Assembly (NCBI RefSeq): GCF_052116585.1
Contig: NZ_JBQKKT010000019.1
Span: forward strand, 1 to 55,444
DNA length: 55,444 nucleotides
From: Luteococcus sp052116585
GTDB taxonomy: Bacteria; Actinomycetota; Actinomycetes; Propionibacteriales; Propionibacteriaceae
Direction of reading: 5' to 3'
Part shown: one piece after another, positions 22,684 to 30,126 of the stretch
Numbering within the stretch: the stretch's first letter is position 1
How the letters are laid out: every line of letters starts with the position of its first letter
Notes under the pieces: generated by a model
Seen by the model: the letters and a program-made list of their open reading frames with translations, nothing else
Told to the model about the DNA's origin: nothing
Databases searched by the model: none
Translations under genes and position numbers: made by a program

Positions 22684-23507
22684 CGGTACTCGACTCCCTC
22701 GGCCTTGAGGAGCTCGACGAGCGCGGTGTGCGCCTTGGTCCACAGATCGGGGCCGCTCATGGCACCGAACTCGGTGTAGTCGCCCAGGTGCGGTTCGATC
22801 GACAGGAAGCCGTCGTAGCCCGACTCGTTGAGGGCGTGCAGGATGGCGGGAACCTGCCCGTCACCCTCGCCCACCGGCACGACGTCGGGGGTATTGGCCA
22901 CCGCATCCTTGAGGTGCATGTAGGCCAGGTGCGGCCGGATCATCGGGTAGGCCTCGTCGAAGGGCTTGACGCCCACCTGCACATAGTTGGCGGGGTCGAG
23001 GATGGCCTTGAGGTGGTCCGAGCCGACGGACTCGATGACGTCGACGCAACGGCGCGGGATGTCGCCGTAGATGTCCTTCTCGTTCTCGTGCAGCAGGGTC
23101 ACGCCGCCGGCCTCGGCGATCTCGGTGATGGCCTTCATGCGGCGGATCACCTCGTCGCGGTGGCTGTCGGGATCGTCGCCCTCGGGGATGAAGAAGCTGA
23201 AGATGCGGATGTTGGGGGCCTCGAAGAAGTGCGCCACGTGCACGGCGTGCTTCATGGCCTCCAGGTGGGGCTCGAAGTCATCGGTGATCTGGATCTTGCC
23301 GATCGGGGAGCCGATGGAGCTCACCTTGATGCCGGCCTCGTCGAGCATCGCCTTGGCCTTCTCGCGCTGCGCCTGGTCCAGCAGCAGGATGTTCTGTCCC
23401 CAGGCGCTGCGGAACTCGATGTACTTGACGTCGAGCTCCTTGAGCAGGGCCAGCTGTTCGCCGAAGTCGTCTGCAATCTCGTCGGCAAATCCGGTGAGGG
23501 TCCACAT
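22680..23507 (-). CDS. Sugar phosphate isomerase/epimerase (second)
   Basis: A 275-residue TIM barrel, first gene of the operon. Visible metal-site segments: HENEKDIYGD (Glu), ILDPANYVQVG (Asp), MHLKDA (His) and LSIEPHLGDY (Glu). Two ATGs compete: 23513 and 23507. The ribosome binding site GGAG lies only one base before the first but seven bases before the second, so 23507 (MWTLTGFADE) is preferred. It overlaps the following oxidoreductase by four bases. Its sequence differs from the isomerase at 19554-20402, so the two probably act at different steps. Confidence 0.83.
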   Translation of the reverse strand: MWTLTGFADEIADDFGEQLALLKELDVKYIEFRSAWGQNILLLDQAQREKAKAMLDEAGIKVSSIGSPIGKIQITDDFEPHLEAMKHAVHVAHFFEAPNIRIFSFFIPEGDDPDSHRDEVIRRMKAITEIAEAGGVTLLHENEKDIYGDIPRRCVDVIESVGSDHLKAILDPANYVQVGVKPFDEAYPMIRPHLAYMHLKDAVANTPDVVPVGEGDGQVPAILHALNESGYDGFLSIEPHLGDYTEFGAMSGPDLWTKAHTALVELLKAEGVEYR

Positions 23508-23603
23508 GGGCATTCTCCTGTCGTCGAGGCTGTGCCCAGGCGGCCCGGGCGTCCTTACCCTGATGCCCTCACGCTAGATCGCCCCTCTGACCTTCTCGAC
23601 CGG

Positions 23604-23662
23604 TTGCCACGAGTTGCCAAAGTGAACGCCTGCTCAGCACCGTCAACGTGTGCTCGGCACCG
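23604..23662. promoter_or_regulatory. Two pairs of direct repeats in a divergent promoter region
   Basis: TTGCCA occurs at 23604 and 23614 (10-bp period), and TGCTCRGCACCG at 23631 and 23651 (20-bp period). Both pairs lie in the 234-bp gap between the sugar operon (start 23507) and the EamA gene (start 23742). The helical-turn spacing suggests regulator binding; no regulator gene is adjacent. Confidence 0.35.
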
Positions 23663-23741
23663 GGATGACCTGCTGGCCGGAGGCCGACGAAGCGGCCAAA
23701 GGATGTGAGAATCGTCACGATGTCGACTTCTGGGGGATGCG

Positions 23742-24662
23742 ATGCCACGACGTGATGTGGGCCTGGCCATGCTGGTGGTGCTGGTCTGGGGCCTGAACTT
23801 CGTCGCGGCCAAGATCGCGATGGAGAGCCTGCCGGCCCTGCTGAGCGCCGCCTTGCGCTTCACGCTGGTGGCGCTGCCGGCGGTCTTCCTGGTGCCACGG
23901 CCCGGGATGGGCTTCTGGCCGGTGGTGGGCTCGGGGATGACCATGGGAGCCCTGCAGTTCGGTCTGCTCTACACCGGCATGATGCTGGGGATGCCGGCGG
24001 GGCTGACCTCCCTGGTGCTGCAGGTGCAGACGCTGTTCACCGTGGTGATCGCGGCCATGCTGCTGCGCGAGAGACCCACCCGGGCGCAGGTGGCAGGCAT
24101 CCTGATCGGCCTGCTGGGCATGGCCGTGGTGGGGGCCCAGTACCTGGTGGCTGCGCCGATGTTGCCCTTCCTGCTGACGCTGGCGGCTGCCGCCAGCTGG
24201 GCCTTCGGCAATGTGATCACCCGCAGGTATCCCCCGCGCAGCGGATTCTCCCTGGTGGTGTGGTCCGCTCTGGTGCCGCCCATTCCCCTGCTTCTGGCCT
24301 CCTTCTGGTTGGAGGGCGGCCCGGCCAGCGCCCTGCACGCAATCCAGCACGTCAGCCTCCGTTCGGCCCTGGGCCTGGCCTTCATCACCTATGGCGCCTC
24401 CATGCTGGGCTATGGCATCTGGAATCTGCTGCTGAGTAGGCATTCGGCCGCCACCGTGGCGCCGTGGTCGATGTTCGTCCCCGTGGTGGGCGCGGCGGCG
24501 GCCTGGCTCTACGACGGCGAACTGCCCACACCGCTGGGCATCCTGGGCGCCCTGATCACCGTCTCCGGAGTGCTGCTGGCGCTGGGCGTCGGCAACCGCC
24601 TGCTGCGGCGGCGCAATGACCGGCCGGACCCGACGCCCCACACCGAACCGCCGGGTCTGTGA
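23742..24662 (+). CDS. EamA/DMT family transporter
   Basis: A 306-residue membrane protein with ten predicted helices in two EamA repeats (first repeat VVLVWGLNFVAAKIAMESL onward; second from LTLAAAASWAFGNVITRRY). This is the RhaT/YdcZ-type drug/metabolite transporter plan, usually exporting amino acids or metabolites. ATG 23742 follows GGGGG by about seven bases. The C-terminus is short, charged and cytoplasmic (RRRNDRPDPTPH). It is divergent from the sugar operon; a functional link is possible but not shown. Confidence 0.88.
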   Translation: MPRRDVGLAMLVVLVWGLNFVAAKIAMESLPALLSAALRFTLVALPAVFLVPRPGMGFWPVVGSGMTMGALQFGLLYTGMMLGMPAGLTSLVLQVQTLFTVVIAAMLLRERPTRAQVAGILIGLLGMAVVGAQYLVAAPMLPFLLTLAAAASWAFGNVITRRYPPRSGFSLVVWSALVPPIPLLLASFWLEGGPASALHAIQHVSLRSALGLAFITYGASMLGYGIWNLLLSRHSAATVAPWSMFVPVVGAAAAWLYDGELPTPLGILGALITVSGVLLALGVGNRLLRRRNDRPDPTPHTEPPGL

Positions 24663-24828
24663 GCGGGTGAGGAAACGGACTTGGGACGGCACCCTGGCAC
24701 TGCGACGGACGCTTCCGGGAAGGCGCCTCGACCCGACAGATCCGGGGCTGAGCGGGCCCGGTACACCCGGTGGGGTGGAATCGCGCCCGGGTGTCGAAGT
24801 ATGACGGCTCGAGGGATACCGTGACTCC

Positions 24829-25215
24829 GTGAACATGGAGAAAGTGGTCTTCGGATTCTTCGTCCTGCTCGCCGCTACGCTGAACTTCGGCTTCTTCATC
24901 GGCGACATGGGCAATCCGGCGCTGCACAACATCTACGAGCTGTACGCCGCCGTCGTGGTCAACCTGGTGGCCACCGTGCTGAAGTTCGGTGACCGTACCC
25001 AGATCGGCGCCATCCACCTGGCCACCTCACTGGTGGCGGTGATCCAACTGCTCTCCGCGTCCGGCTTCTACATCTGGGCGACGCAGGTCTCCTCGCGTGG
25101 TCTGGACATGCACGCCATGTCGTCGGTGGTCTCCCTGTCCGGTGGCGCGCTGCTGGCCAACTTCGTCTCGCTGGCCCTGCTGGTGATCGAGACGGCCTCG
25201 TACCGCCGCCGCTGA
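24829..25215 (+). CDS. DUF6394 family small membrane protein
   Basis: A 128-residue protein with four hydrophobic helices (VVFGFFVLLAATLNFGFFIG, LYAAVVVNLVATVL, AIHLATSLVAVIQLLSASGFY, LLANFVSLALLVIETA). It matches the DUF6394 pattern known next to potassium-channel genes. GTG 24829 is used; ATG 24835 is two codons in. No clear ribosome binding site is seen for either. The channel gene starts 15 bp after its stop, so it is very likely co-expressed and may be an accessory subunit. The function is undetermined. Confidence 0.7.
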   Translation: MNMEKVVFGFFVLLAATLNFGFFIGDMGNPALHNIYELYAAVVVNLVATVLKFGDRTQIGAIHLATSLVAVIQLLSASGFYIWATQVSSRGLDMHAMSSVVSLSGGALLANFVSLALLVIETASYRRR

Positions 25216-25230
25216 CCGCGGCCCCCTCCC

Positions 25231-26949
25231 ATGGCACCGCTGGTCACACGCCCCTGGATGTCCACCCGTCGCCTGCGACGGGTGGAGGTGGACGTGCCCA
25301 CGGATGTGCCGTCCACCGAGGCGATCTTCCTAGTGCTGCGCCGGATGCGCTTCCCGCTGATCGTCCTGATCTGCATCTTCGCCGTGAGCGTGCTGGGCCT
25401 GAGCCTGATTCCCGGCGTCGATGACGAGGGCAAGCCGTGGCGGATGAGCCTGTTCGACTCCTTCTACTTCATCAGCTACACGGCGATGACGATCGGCTTC
25501 GGCGAGCTCAACTACACCTTCACCGCGGCGCAGCGCATGTGGGTCACGGCCACCATCTATGCGTCGGTGACCGGCTGGACCTATGTCTTCGGCTCGCTCT
25601 TCGCCCTGCTGCAGGAGCCGGCCTTCCGGCGCGCCGTGAACCTGCAGCGCTTCCGCAGCAGGGTCAAGGGAATCCACGAACCATTCCTGCTCCTGGTGGG
25701 CTATGGCCAGGCCGGCCGCACCCTGGCCAATGCCCTGGACCATGCCGGACGACGTCTGGTCGTGGTGGACGAGGACGCCGAGCGGATCGACGTGCTGACC
25801 ACAGACCAGCTGGCCGGCGACGTGCCCGCCATCGCCGGCGACCCGCGCAATCCGGCCCAGCTGGGGCTGGCCGGCATGGGCCACCCCCTGTGCGAGGGCA
25901 TCATCGCGATGACCGCGGACGACGAGACGAACCTGGCCGTGGCCATGGCCGCAGACCTGCTGCGGCCCGACGTACCGGTCATCGCCCGTTGTTCGGAACG
26001 GTCCAACACCGCGCGGATGCTGGACTTCACACCGCAGGCGGTCATCAACCCCTTCGACCGCTACGGCAGCTACCTGGTGATGGCGCTGCACCGTCCGGCC
26101 ACCTCGCAGCTGAGCTCCTGGCTGATGAGCGAGCCGGGCACGGAGATGCCGCCGCTGCACGAGGAACTGGCCAATGGTCGCTGGATGGTCAGCGCCGACG
26201 ACCGCTTCGGTCACGAGGTGGCCCTGGACCTGCGCAAGGCTGGCCTGGAGGTGGAGGAGATCTCCCCCGCGGACGGCATGCCCGACTTCACCGGCATCGT
26301 GGGATTCGTCGCCGGTGTCGAGTCCGACACCACCAACCTCTCGATGGCGGCCCATGCCCGTCTGGTGAACCCGGACATCTACCTCTCGGTGCGCCAGAAG
26401 TCCATCCACACGACGAGCCTGCTGCGCGCCTTCGAGCCGGACAGCGTCTTCATCGCCACTGACCTGGTGGCCCTGGAGACCCTGGCGCGGCTGGAGTCTC
26501 CGCTCTACTGGAGTTTCGTCGAGTACGTGCAGAGCTTGGATAATGAGGCAGCCTTGGACCTGCGCACCCGAATCACTGCGCGGCTGGACGAGTGGTGCCC
26601 GATCCCCAAGCTGATCCCGATGAATCCGCACGCGGCGCCGGCAGTCTGCCGCTGGCTGGAGCGCGGCCACTCCGTGACGATCGCTGACCTGCTGCGCGAC
26701 CCGGAGGACAGGGAGCAGATGATCGGCGCCTATCCCTATCTCCACAAGCGTGGCAGCCGGGTGACCTATGACCCGCCCCTGGACACCGTGCTGCGTCGGG
26801 GCGACGAGTTGGGGCTGCTCACCCGCACACGCGGCCTTGCCCAGCTCAACGACACCCTCTACTCGGACGCTGCCGTCGAGTACCTCTGCACGGCCCATGA
26901 GGTGCCGAGCACCTGGGTGTGGCGCCAGGTTCGCAAGCACCAGGGTTGA
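25231..26949 (+). CDS. Potassium channel family protein with two TrkA-N/RCK-like domains
   Basis: A 572-residue channel-like protein. One helix (LIVLICIFAVSVLGLSLI, about 43-60) and a pore loop with the filter TIGFGE (about 86-91) are followed by a second helix (VTATIYASVTGWTYVFGSLFALL). The filter is TIGFG instead of the canonical TVGYG. The cytoplasmic part carries an NAD-binding RCK domain (LLLVGYGQAGRTLANAL with an Asp-terminated strand, about 152-290) and a second, diverged RCK copy (TGIVGFVAGVESD onward). The C-terminal 100 residues may be a regulatory TrkA-C-like segment. It pairs with the DUF6394 gene 15 bp upstream. Confidence 0.85.
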   Translation: MAPLVTRPWMSTRRLRRVEVDVPTDVPSTEAIFLVLRRMRFPLIVLICIFAVSVLGLSLIPGVDDEGKPWRMSLFDSFYFISYTAMTIGFGELNYTFTAAQRMWVTATIYASVTGWTYVFGSLFALLQEPAFRRAVNLQRFRSRVKGIHEPFLLLVGYGQAGRTLANALDHAGRRLVVVDEDAERIDVLTTDQLAGDVPAIAGDPRNPAQLGLAGMGHPLCEGIIAMTADDETNLAVAMAADLLRPDVPVIARCSERSNTARMLDFTPQAVINPFDRYGSYLVMALHRPATSQLSSWLMSEPGTEMPPLHEELANGRWMVSADDRFGHEVALDLRKAGLEVEEISPADGMPDFTGIVGFVAGVESDTTNLSMAAHARLVNPDIYLSVRQKSIHTTSLLRAFEPDSVFIATDLVALETLARLESPLYWSFVEYVQSLDNEAALDLRTRITARLDEWCPIPKLIPMNPHAAPAVCRWLERGHSVTIADLLRDPEDREQMIGAYPYLHKRGSRVTYDPPLDTVLRRGDELGLLTRTRGLAQLNDTLYSDAAVEYLCTAHEVPSTWVWRQVRKHQG

Positions 26950-27049
26950 CCAGCGCCAGGGTTGAGGGGTTGAGGGGTTGGGCTGCCATGATGCGCCCAG
27001 TGGCCGCCGCATGGCACAGTGTCACCATCGCTTGGACACAGGAGCAGAA

Positions 27050-27553
27050 ATGACCGGACAGGACACGGATCCGATGAGCACCGCCACCTTCGTCGAAGAC
27101 TTCGAGGGCCGCGCGCGTCGCATCGGACGGATCCTGCTGGGGTCATGGAGCGCCGGCGACACACTGGCCCGTCAGGTGCGGGTTGACCTGGAACCGGCCG
27201 CCCACGAGGACCACACCCCGGTGGAGCTGCTGTCCCTGGGATTCCGGGCCGTGGTGAAGGCCGCCTTCGCGCTCGACAGCCCGCCCGACGAGCTGCTGCC
27301 GGCCTGGTCGCTGCAGGACCCGCCGGCCGTCCGGCTGGGCCACGCCCTGAGCGCACTGCCGATCCGCAAGCGCCTGGCGATCGTCCTGGCCCATCAGGAG
27401 AACCTCTCCACCCTGCGTCTTGCCGACGCGATGGGGATCACGCCCGACGCCGCGGAACGCCTGCTGTCGGCGGCCGAGGGTCATCTGGAGGCCATTCTCC
27501 AGGCGCGCGGCGATGACATCGAGTTCGAGCCGAAGGCGCACCGGGCCCGCTGA
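27050..27553 (+). CDS. Sigma-70 region 4-like helix-turn-helix protein
   Basis: A 167-residue protein starting at ATG 27050, seven bases after AGGAG. The C-terminal half (about 100-155) resembles sigma factor region 4: ALPIRKRLAIVLAHQENLS, LRLADAMGITPDAAERLLS. The N-terminal half lacks a recognisable region 2, so it cannot direct promoter opening alone. It may be an anti-activator, a truncated ECF-like regulator, or a DNA-binding helper. The next gene, 190 bp downstream in the same direction, encodes a single-pass membrane protein, an arrangement reminiscent of sigma/anti-sigma pairs. Confidence 0.55.
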   Translation: MTGQDTDPMSTATFVEDFEGRARRIGRILLGSWSAGDTLARQVRVDLEPAAHEDHTPVELLSLGFRAVVKAAFALDSPPDELLPAWSLQDPPAVRLGHALSALPIRKRLAIVLAHQENLSTLRLADAMGITPDAAERLLSAAEGHLEAILQARGDDIEFEPKAHRAR

Positions 27554-27743
27554 CCCGGTGAAAGTCTGAACCCAGCCTGAAGCTTCACCCCTGCCTCACC
27601 TTGTGGGATGAAGAAGTTGGGCGGGTGAACATGCGCAATCCAGCCATTCGGGCCAGACTGCTGCTCGTTGGTTTCTCGTCGCGTCGTTCTGCGTCGGGCG
27701 GGAAGCCTCTTGGGGGAACGACAACTCAGTCCGGGGGGACGAG

Positions 27744-29291
27744 ATGAAAATTGACTTGAACGGCGCCATGAACGAAATGGCCGACGACGGACAGGACCCC
27801 GTCGACCAGAGCGCCCTGGATCGTGCGGCCGAGGAAGAGTTCAGCCGCAAGCGGGAGGGCGACCGTCTCGCCGAACAGCAGGCCGCTTCCGACGCAGCCC
27901 TGCAGCGGGCGGAGGAGGAGCGTCAGGCCAGGGCCAGAGCCGAGCAGGAGCCCAAGGAGGCCCAGGAGGCAGCAGCCGCGGCAGCGGCGGCAGCCGCCGC
28001 CATCGGCGCGCAGCAGGCCGCCGCCAACCAGCAGCCGGCCCAGACCGCCGCAACCGCCCAGAACGCCGCAACCGCCCAGACCACCTCTGAGCCCGAGCAG
28101 CTCCCTGCCAACGCGCAGGCCACCGGCGCCACCGCCGCAGCACGAACCACCGGCCCCGCTGGCGGCACCCGCGGCATCGACCTGCTTGAGGTGGAGCCGG
28201 AGAAGGGCTCCAACAAGACCGTGAAGCTGGTGGCCGCGGGCGTTGGCCTGGCCCTGCTGGCCGGTGCCGGCATCGCCCTGTTCAACAAGGCCGGCGATGA
28301 CACCGACGTCTCGGCTTCCCCGTCGCCCGAAGCTTCGGCCAGCAGCCAGAGCTCCCCTGGCAATTCCCAGGACCCGGGGCAGACGCCCAGCACGACGCCG
28401 ACCCCGCAGGCAACCGCCTGGGCCTGGACCGGCACCGACCCGGCGGCCACGGAGGTTCCGACCGCGCAGCTGACCCAGTGGTGCAATGTGGCCGCCAATG
28501 AGCAGGTGGTCAACCCGTCCGGCGGCGGTCTGTACCCGGGTTCCACCGTCCTGGTGGGTCCGCAGAAGACCCGCGTGCCCGACCACAAGCCCTACCCGGC
28601 CGGCTGGCGCGACTGCACGCTGGGCTACCAGAAGCAGCCGGTGGCCAAGAACATCGCCCCGAATTCGATCCGGGACAATGCCGATTCGCTGAAGAACCTG
28701 TGCACCATCCACTCCGGTTTCGACTTCGGCGCCTGGAAGGTGGCCAACTTCGACACCCGCACGCGTCCGCGCGAGAACTTCAACTACGACGGCTCGGTGG
28801 CCCTCGTCTCGCCCGACGGTTGGCTGGCCGACTGCGAGCTGAACGTGCACCAGCCCACCGCGTCACTGGTCTTCATCCCACCGATGGAGAAGGGCGACAC
28901 GACGTGCCCCAGGGCACAAGCCGTGCAGCGCAAGGACATGGCACCCGGCATGCCCGAGCCGCCGATGGGTCCGGATGGCAAGCCGCTGCCGCCACCCCCG
29001 GGCTTCCCGGCCCCGCCGCCCGGCATGTCCCCGGAGCGGATGAAGAACCTGTACTGGATCACGGCCTTTGGTCGCGTGCCGGATGTCGGCAACCTGCGCC
29101 AGACCGCCCACCACGCCACCTATGCGCTGGGCAATGGCACCAAGGGTGACTCCGAGATCTTCATCCGCAATGGCGTCGCCATCGCCAACCACACCTGGTT
29201 CCTGAAGCCCGGCGACAATGCCAATGTGAAGCCGACGATCACTTTCTTCGACAAGTCCGGCAAGAAGCTGCACAGCTGCACCGCCAGCTGA
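27744..29291 (+). CDS. Single-pass membrane protein with coiled-coil N-terminus and Cys-containing extracellular domain
   Basis: A 515-residue protein of unknown function. Residues 25-80 are a highly charged Glu/Arg/Ala coiled coil, 85-145 are Ala/Gln/Thr-rich, and the single helix is about 161-180 (KLVAAGVGLALLAGAGIALF). A Ser/Thr/Pro-rich linker (181-235) leads to an extracellular domain of about 280 residues with six Cys, enough for three disulfides. No HxxxCxxC zinc anti-sigma motif is present. ATG 27744 follows GGGGGACGAG. Its position after a sigma region 4-like gene suggests transmembrane signalling, but no known family is recognised. Confidence 0.65.
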   Translation: MKIDLNGAMNEMADDGQDPVDQSALDRAAEEEFSRKREGDRLAEQQAASDAALQRAEEERQARARAEQEPKEAQEAAAAAAAAAAAIGAQQAAANQQPAQTAATAQNAATAQTTSEPEQLPANAQATGATAAARTTGPAGGTRGIDLLEVEPEKGSNKTVKLVAAGVGLALLAGAGIALFNKAGDDTDVSASPSPEASASSQSSPGNSQDPGQTPSTTPTPQATAWAWTGTDPAATEVPTAQLTQWCNVAANEQVVNPSGGGLYPGSTVLVGPQKTRVPDHKPYPAGWRDCTLGYQKQPVAKNIAPNSIRDNADSLKNLCTIHSGFDFGAWKVANFDTRTRPRENFNYDGSVALVSPDGWLADCELNVHQPTASLVFIPPMEKGDTTCPRAQAVQRKDMAPGMPEPPMGPDGKPLPPPPGFPAPPPGMSPERMKNLYWITAFGRVPDVGNLRQTAHHATYALGNGTKGDSEIFIRNGVAIANHTWFLKPGDNANVKPTITFFDKSGKKLHSCTAS

Positions 29292-29320
29292 CCTGCAGCA
29301 CCCGTCCTCACTCCACACGC

Positions 29321-29355
29321 GGCCCTCGTCTCCAGCCCAGCTGGAGGCGAGGGCC
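29321..29355. terminator. Strong hairpin after the membrane protein gene
   Basis: Fifteen-base arms GGCCCTCGTCTCCAG / CTGGAGGCGAGGGCC with one G-T wobble and a CCCAG loop. The 19-bp tandem repeats begin within its 3' edge. Confidence 0.75.
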
Positions 29356-29428
29356 GGGTGCATTGCGTCGGGCCGGGTGCATTGCGTCGGGCGGGGTGCA
29401 TTGCGTCCGGCCGCGTGCATAGCGTCGG
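29353..29428. repeat. Four tandem 19-bp repeats
   Basis: Units starting at 29353, 29372, 29391 and 29410 with consensus GCCGGGTGCATTGCGTCGG; the last two have two and three substitutions. They lie between a terminator and the hemerythrin promoter and contain no gene. Confidence 0.85.
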
Positions 29429-29471
29429 GCAGGGATCCGAGGCGGGGCGACGGATCCCAACCACCACCCCA

Positions 29472-29504
29472 TTGACACGGTTCAAATCGTGCAAAAGATA
29501 GGAT
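29472..29504 (+). promoter_or_regulatory. Probable promoter for a leaderless hemerythrin message
   Basis: A consensus -35 TTGACA (29472-29477) lies upstream of TAGGAT (29499-29504). The start ATG 29511 is six bases after TAGGAT, and no ribosome binding site precedes it. The 21-bp gap is long for sigma-70, so the -10 assignment is tentative. Confidence 0.35.
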
Positions 29505-29510
29505 GGTGGC

Positions 29511-30026
29511 ATGTGCGAGTACTGCGGCTGCCGTTCCATCGAACTCATCGGACGCTTCACCGAGGAGCACTACAGCGTCATCGACCGGCTGGGAGACCTT
29601 GGCCGCGCCTGCTCCACCGGTGATCTCGGGGCCGTCGGGCAGGCAGGAGTCAGACTGGCGAACCTGCTGTGGCCCCACACCAAGGCGGAGGAAGTCGGCC
29701 TCTTCCACGAGATGCGCAAGGAGGAGGAGTACGCCCCCACCATCGACGCCCTGTGTGCGGAACACTCCAGCCTCGACGAGCAACTGGAGCGCGTCATCGA
29801 CGGCGACCTGGACGAGTTCCCCGCCTTCGAGAAGGCCCTGCGGGCCCACATCGACCACGAGGAGAACGGCCTCTTCCCGGCTGCCGCAGTGGGCATCGAC
29901 GGACCCACCTGGGAGCGGATCAACCAACTGACCCATGACTTCGACCATGCCGAGGGCATCGAACACCAGCACGGCGAGGGTGGACAGGGACTGGGTGAGA
30001 GCGCGCACGCGCACGAGCACCACTGA
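29511..30026 (+). CDS. Hemerythrin domain protein with N-terminal CxxCxC motif
   Basis: A 171-residue cytoplasmic four-helix protein. Candidate di-iron ligands are visible: His20, His56/Glu60, His85, and the His113-x-x-His116-Glu117 motif (HIDHEENG). Such proteins bind or sense oxygen, nitric oxide or iron. The start MCEYCGC adds a Cys cluster that could bind metal. The C-terminal tail is His-rich (HAHEHH). ATG 29511 has no ribosome binding site and may be read from a leaderless message. No neighbouring gene reveals a redox partner. Confidence 0.85.
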   Translation: MCEYCGCRSIELIGRFTEEHYSVIDRLGDLGRACSTGDLGAVGQAGVRLANLLWPHTKAEEVGLFHEMRKEEEYAPTIDALCAEHSSLDEQLERVIDGDLDEFPAFEKALRAHIDHEENGLFPAAAVGIDGPTWERINQLTHDFDHAEGIEHQHGEGGQGLGESAHAHEHH

Positions 30027-30126
30027 CGAACATCCCGGCCGGACATGCCGTGGTCACTGCACGGCAACACGATCGAAACAACCGGGGGCTATGCTCCACG
30101 AGTTGTTCGAAGTGACAGGGGAATCC

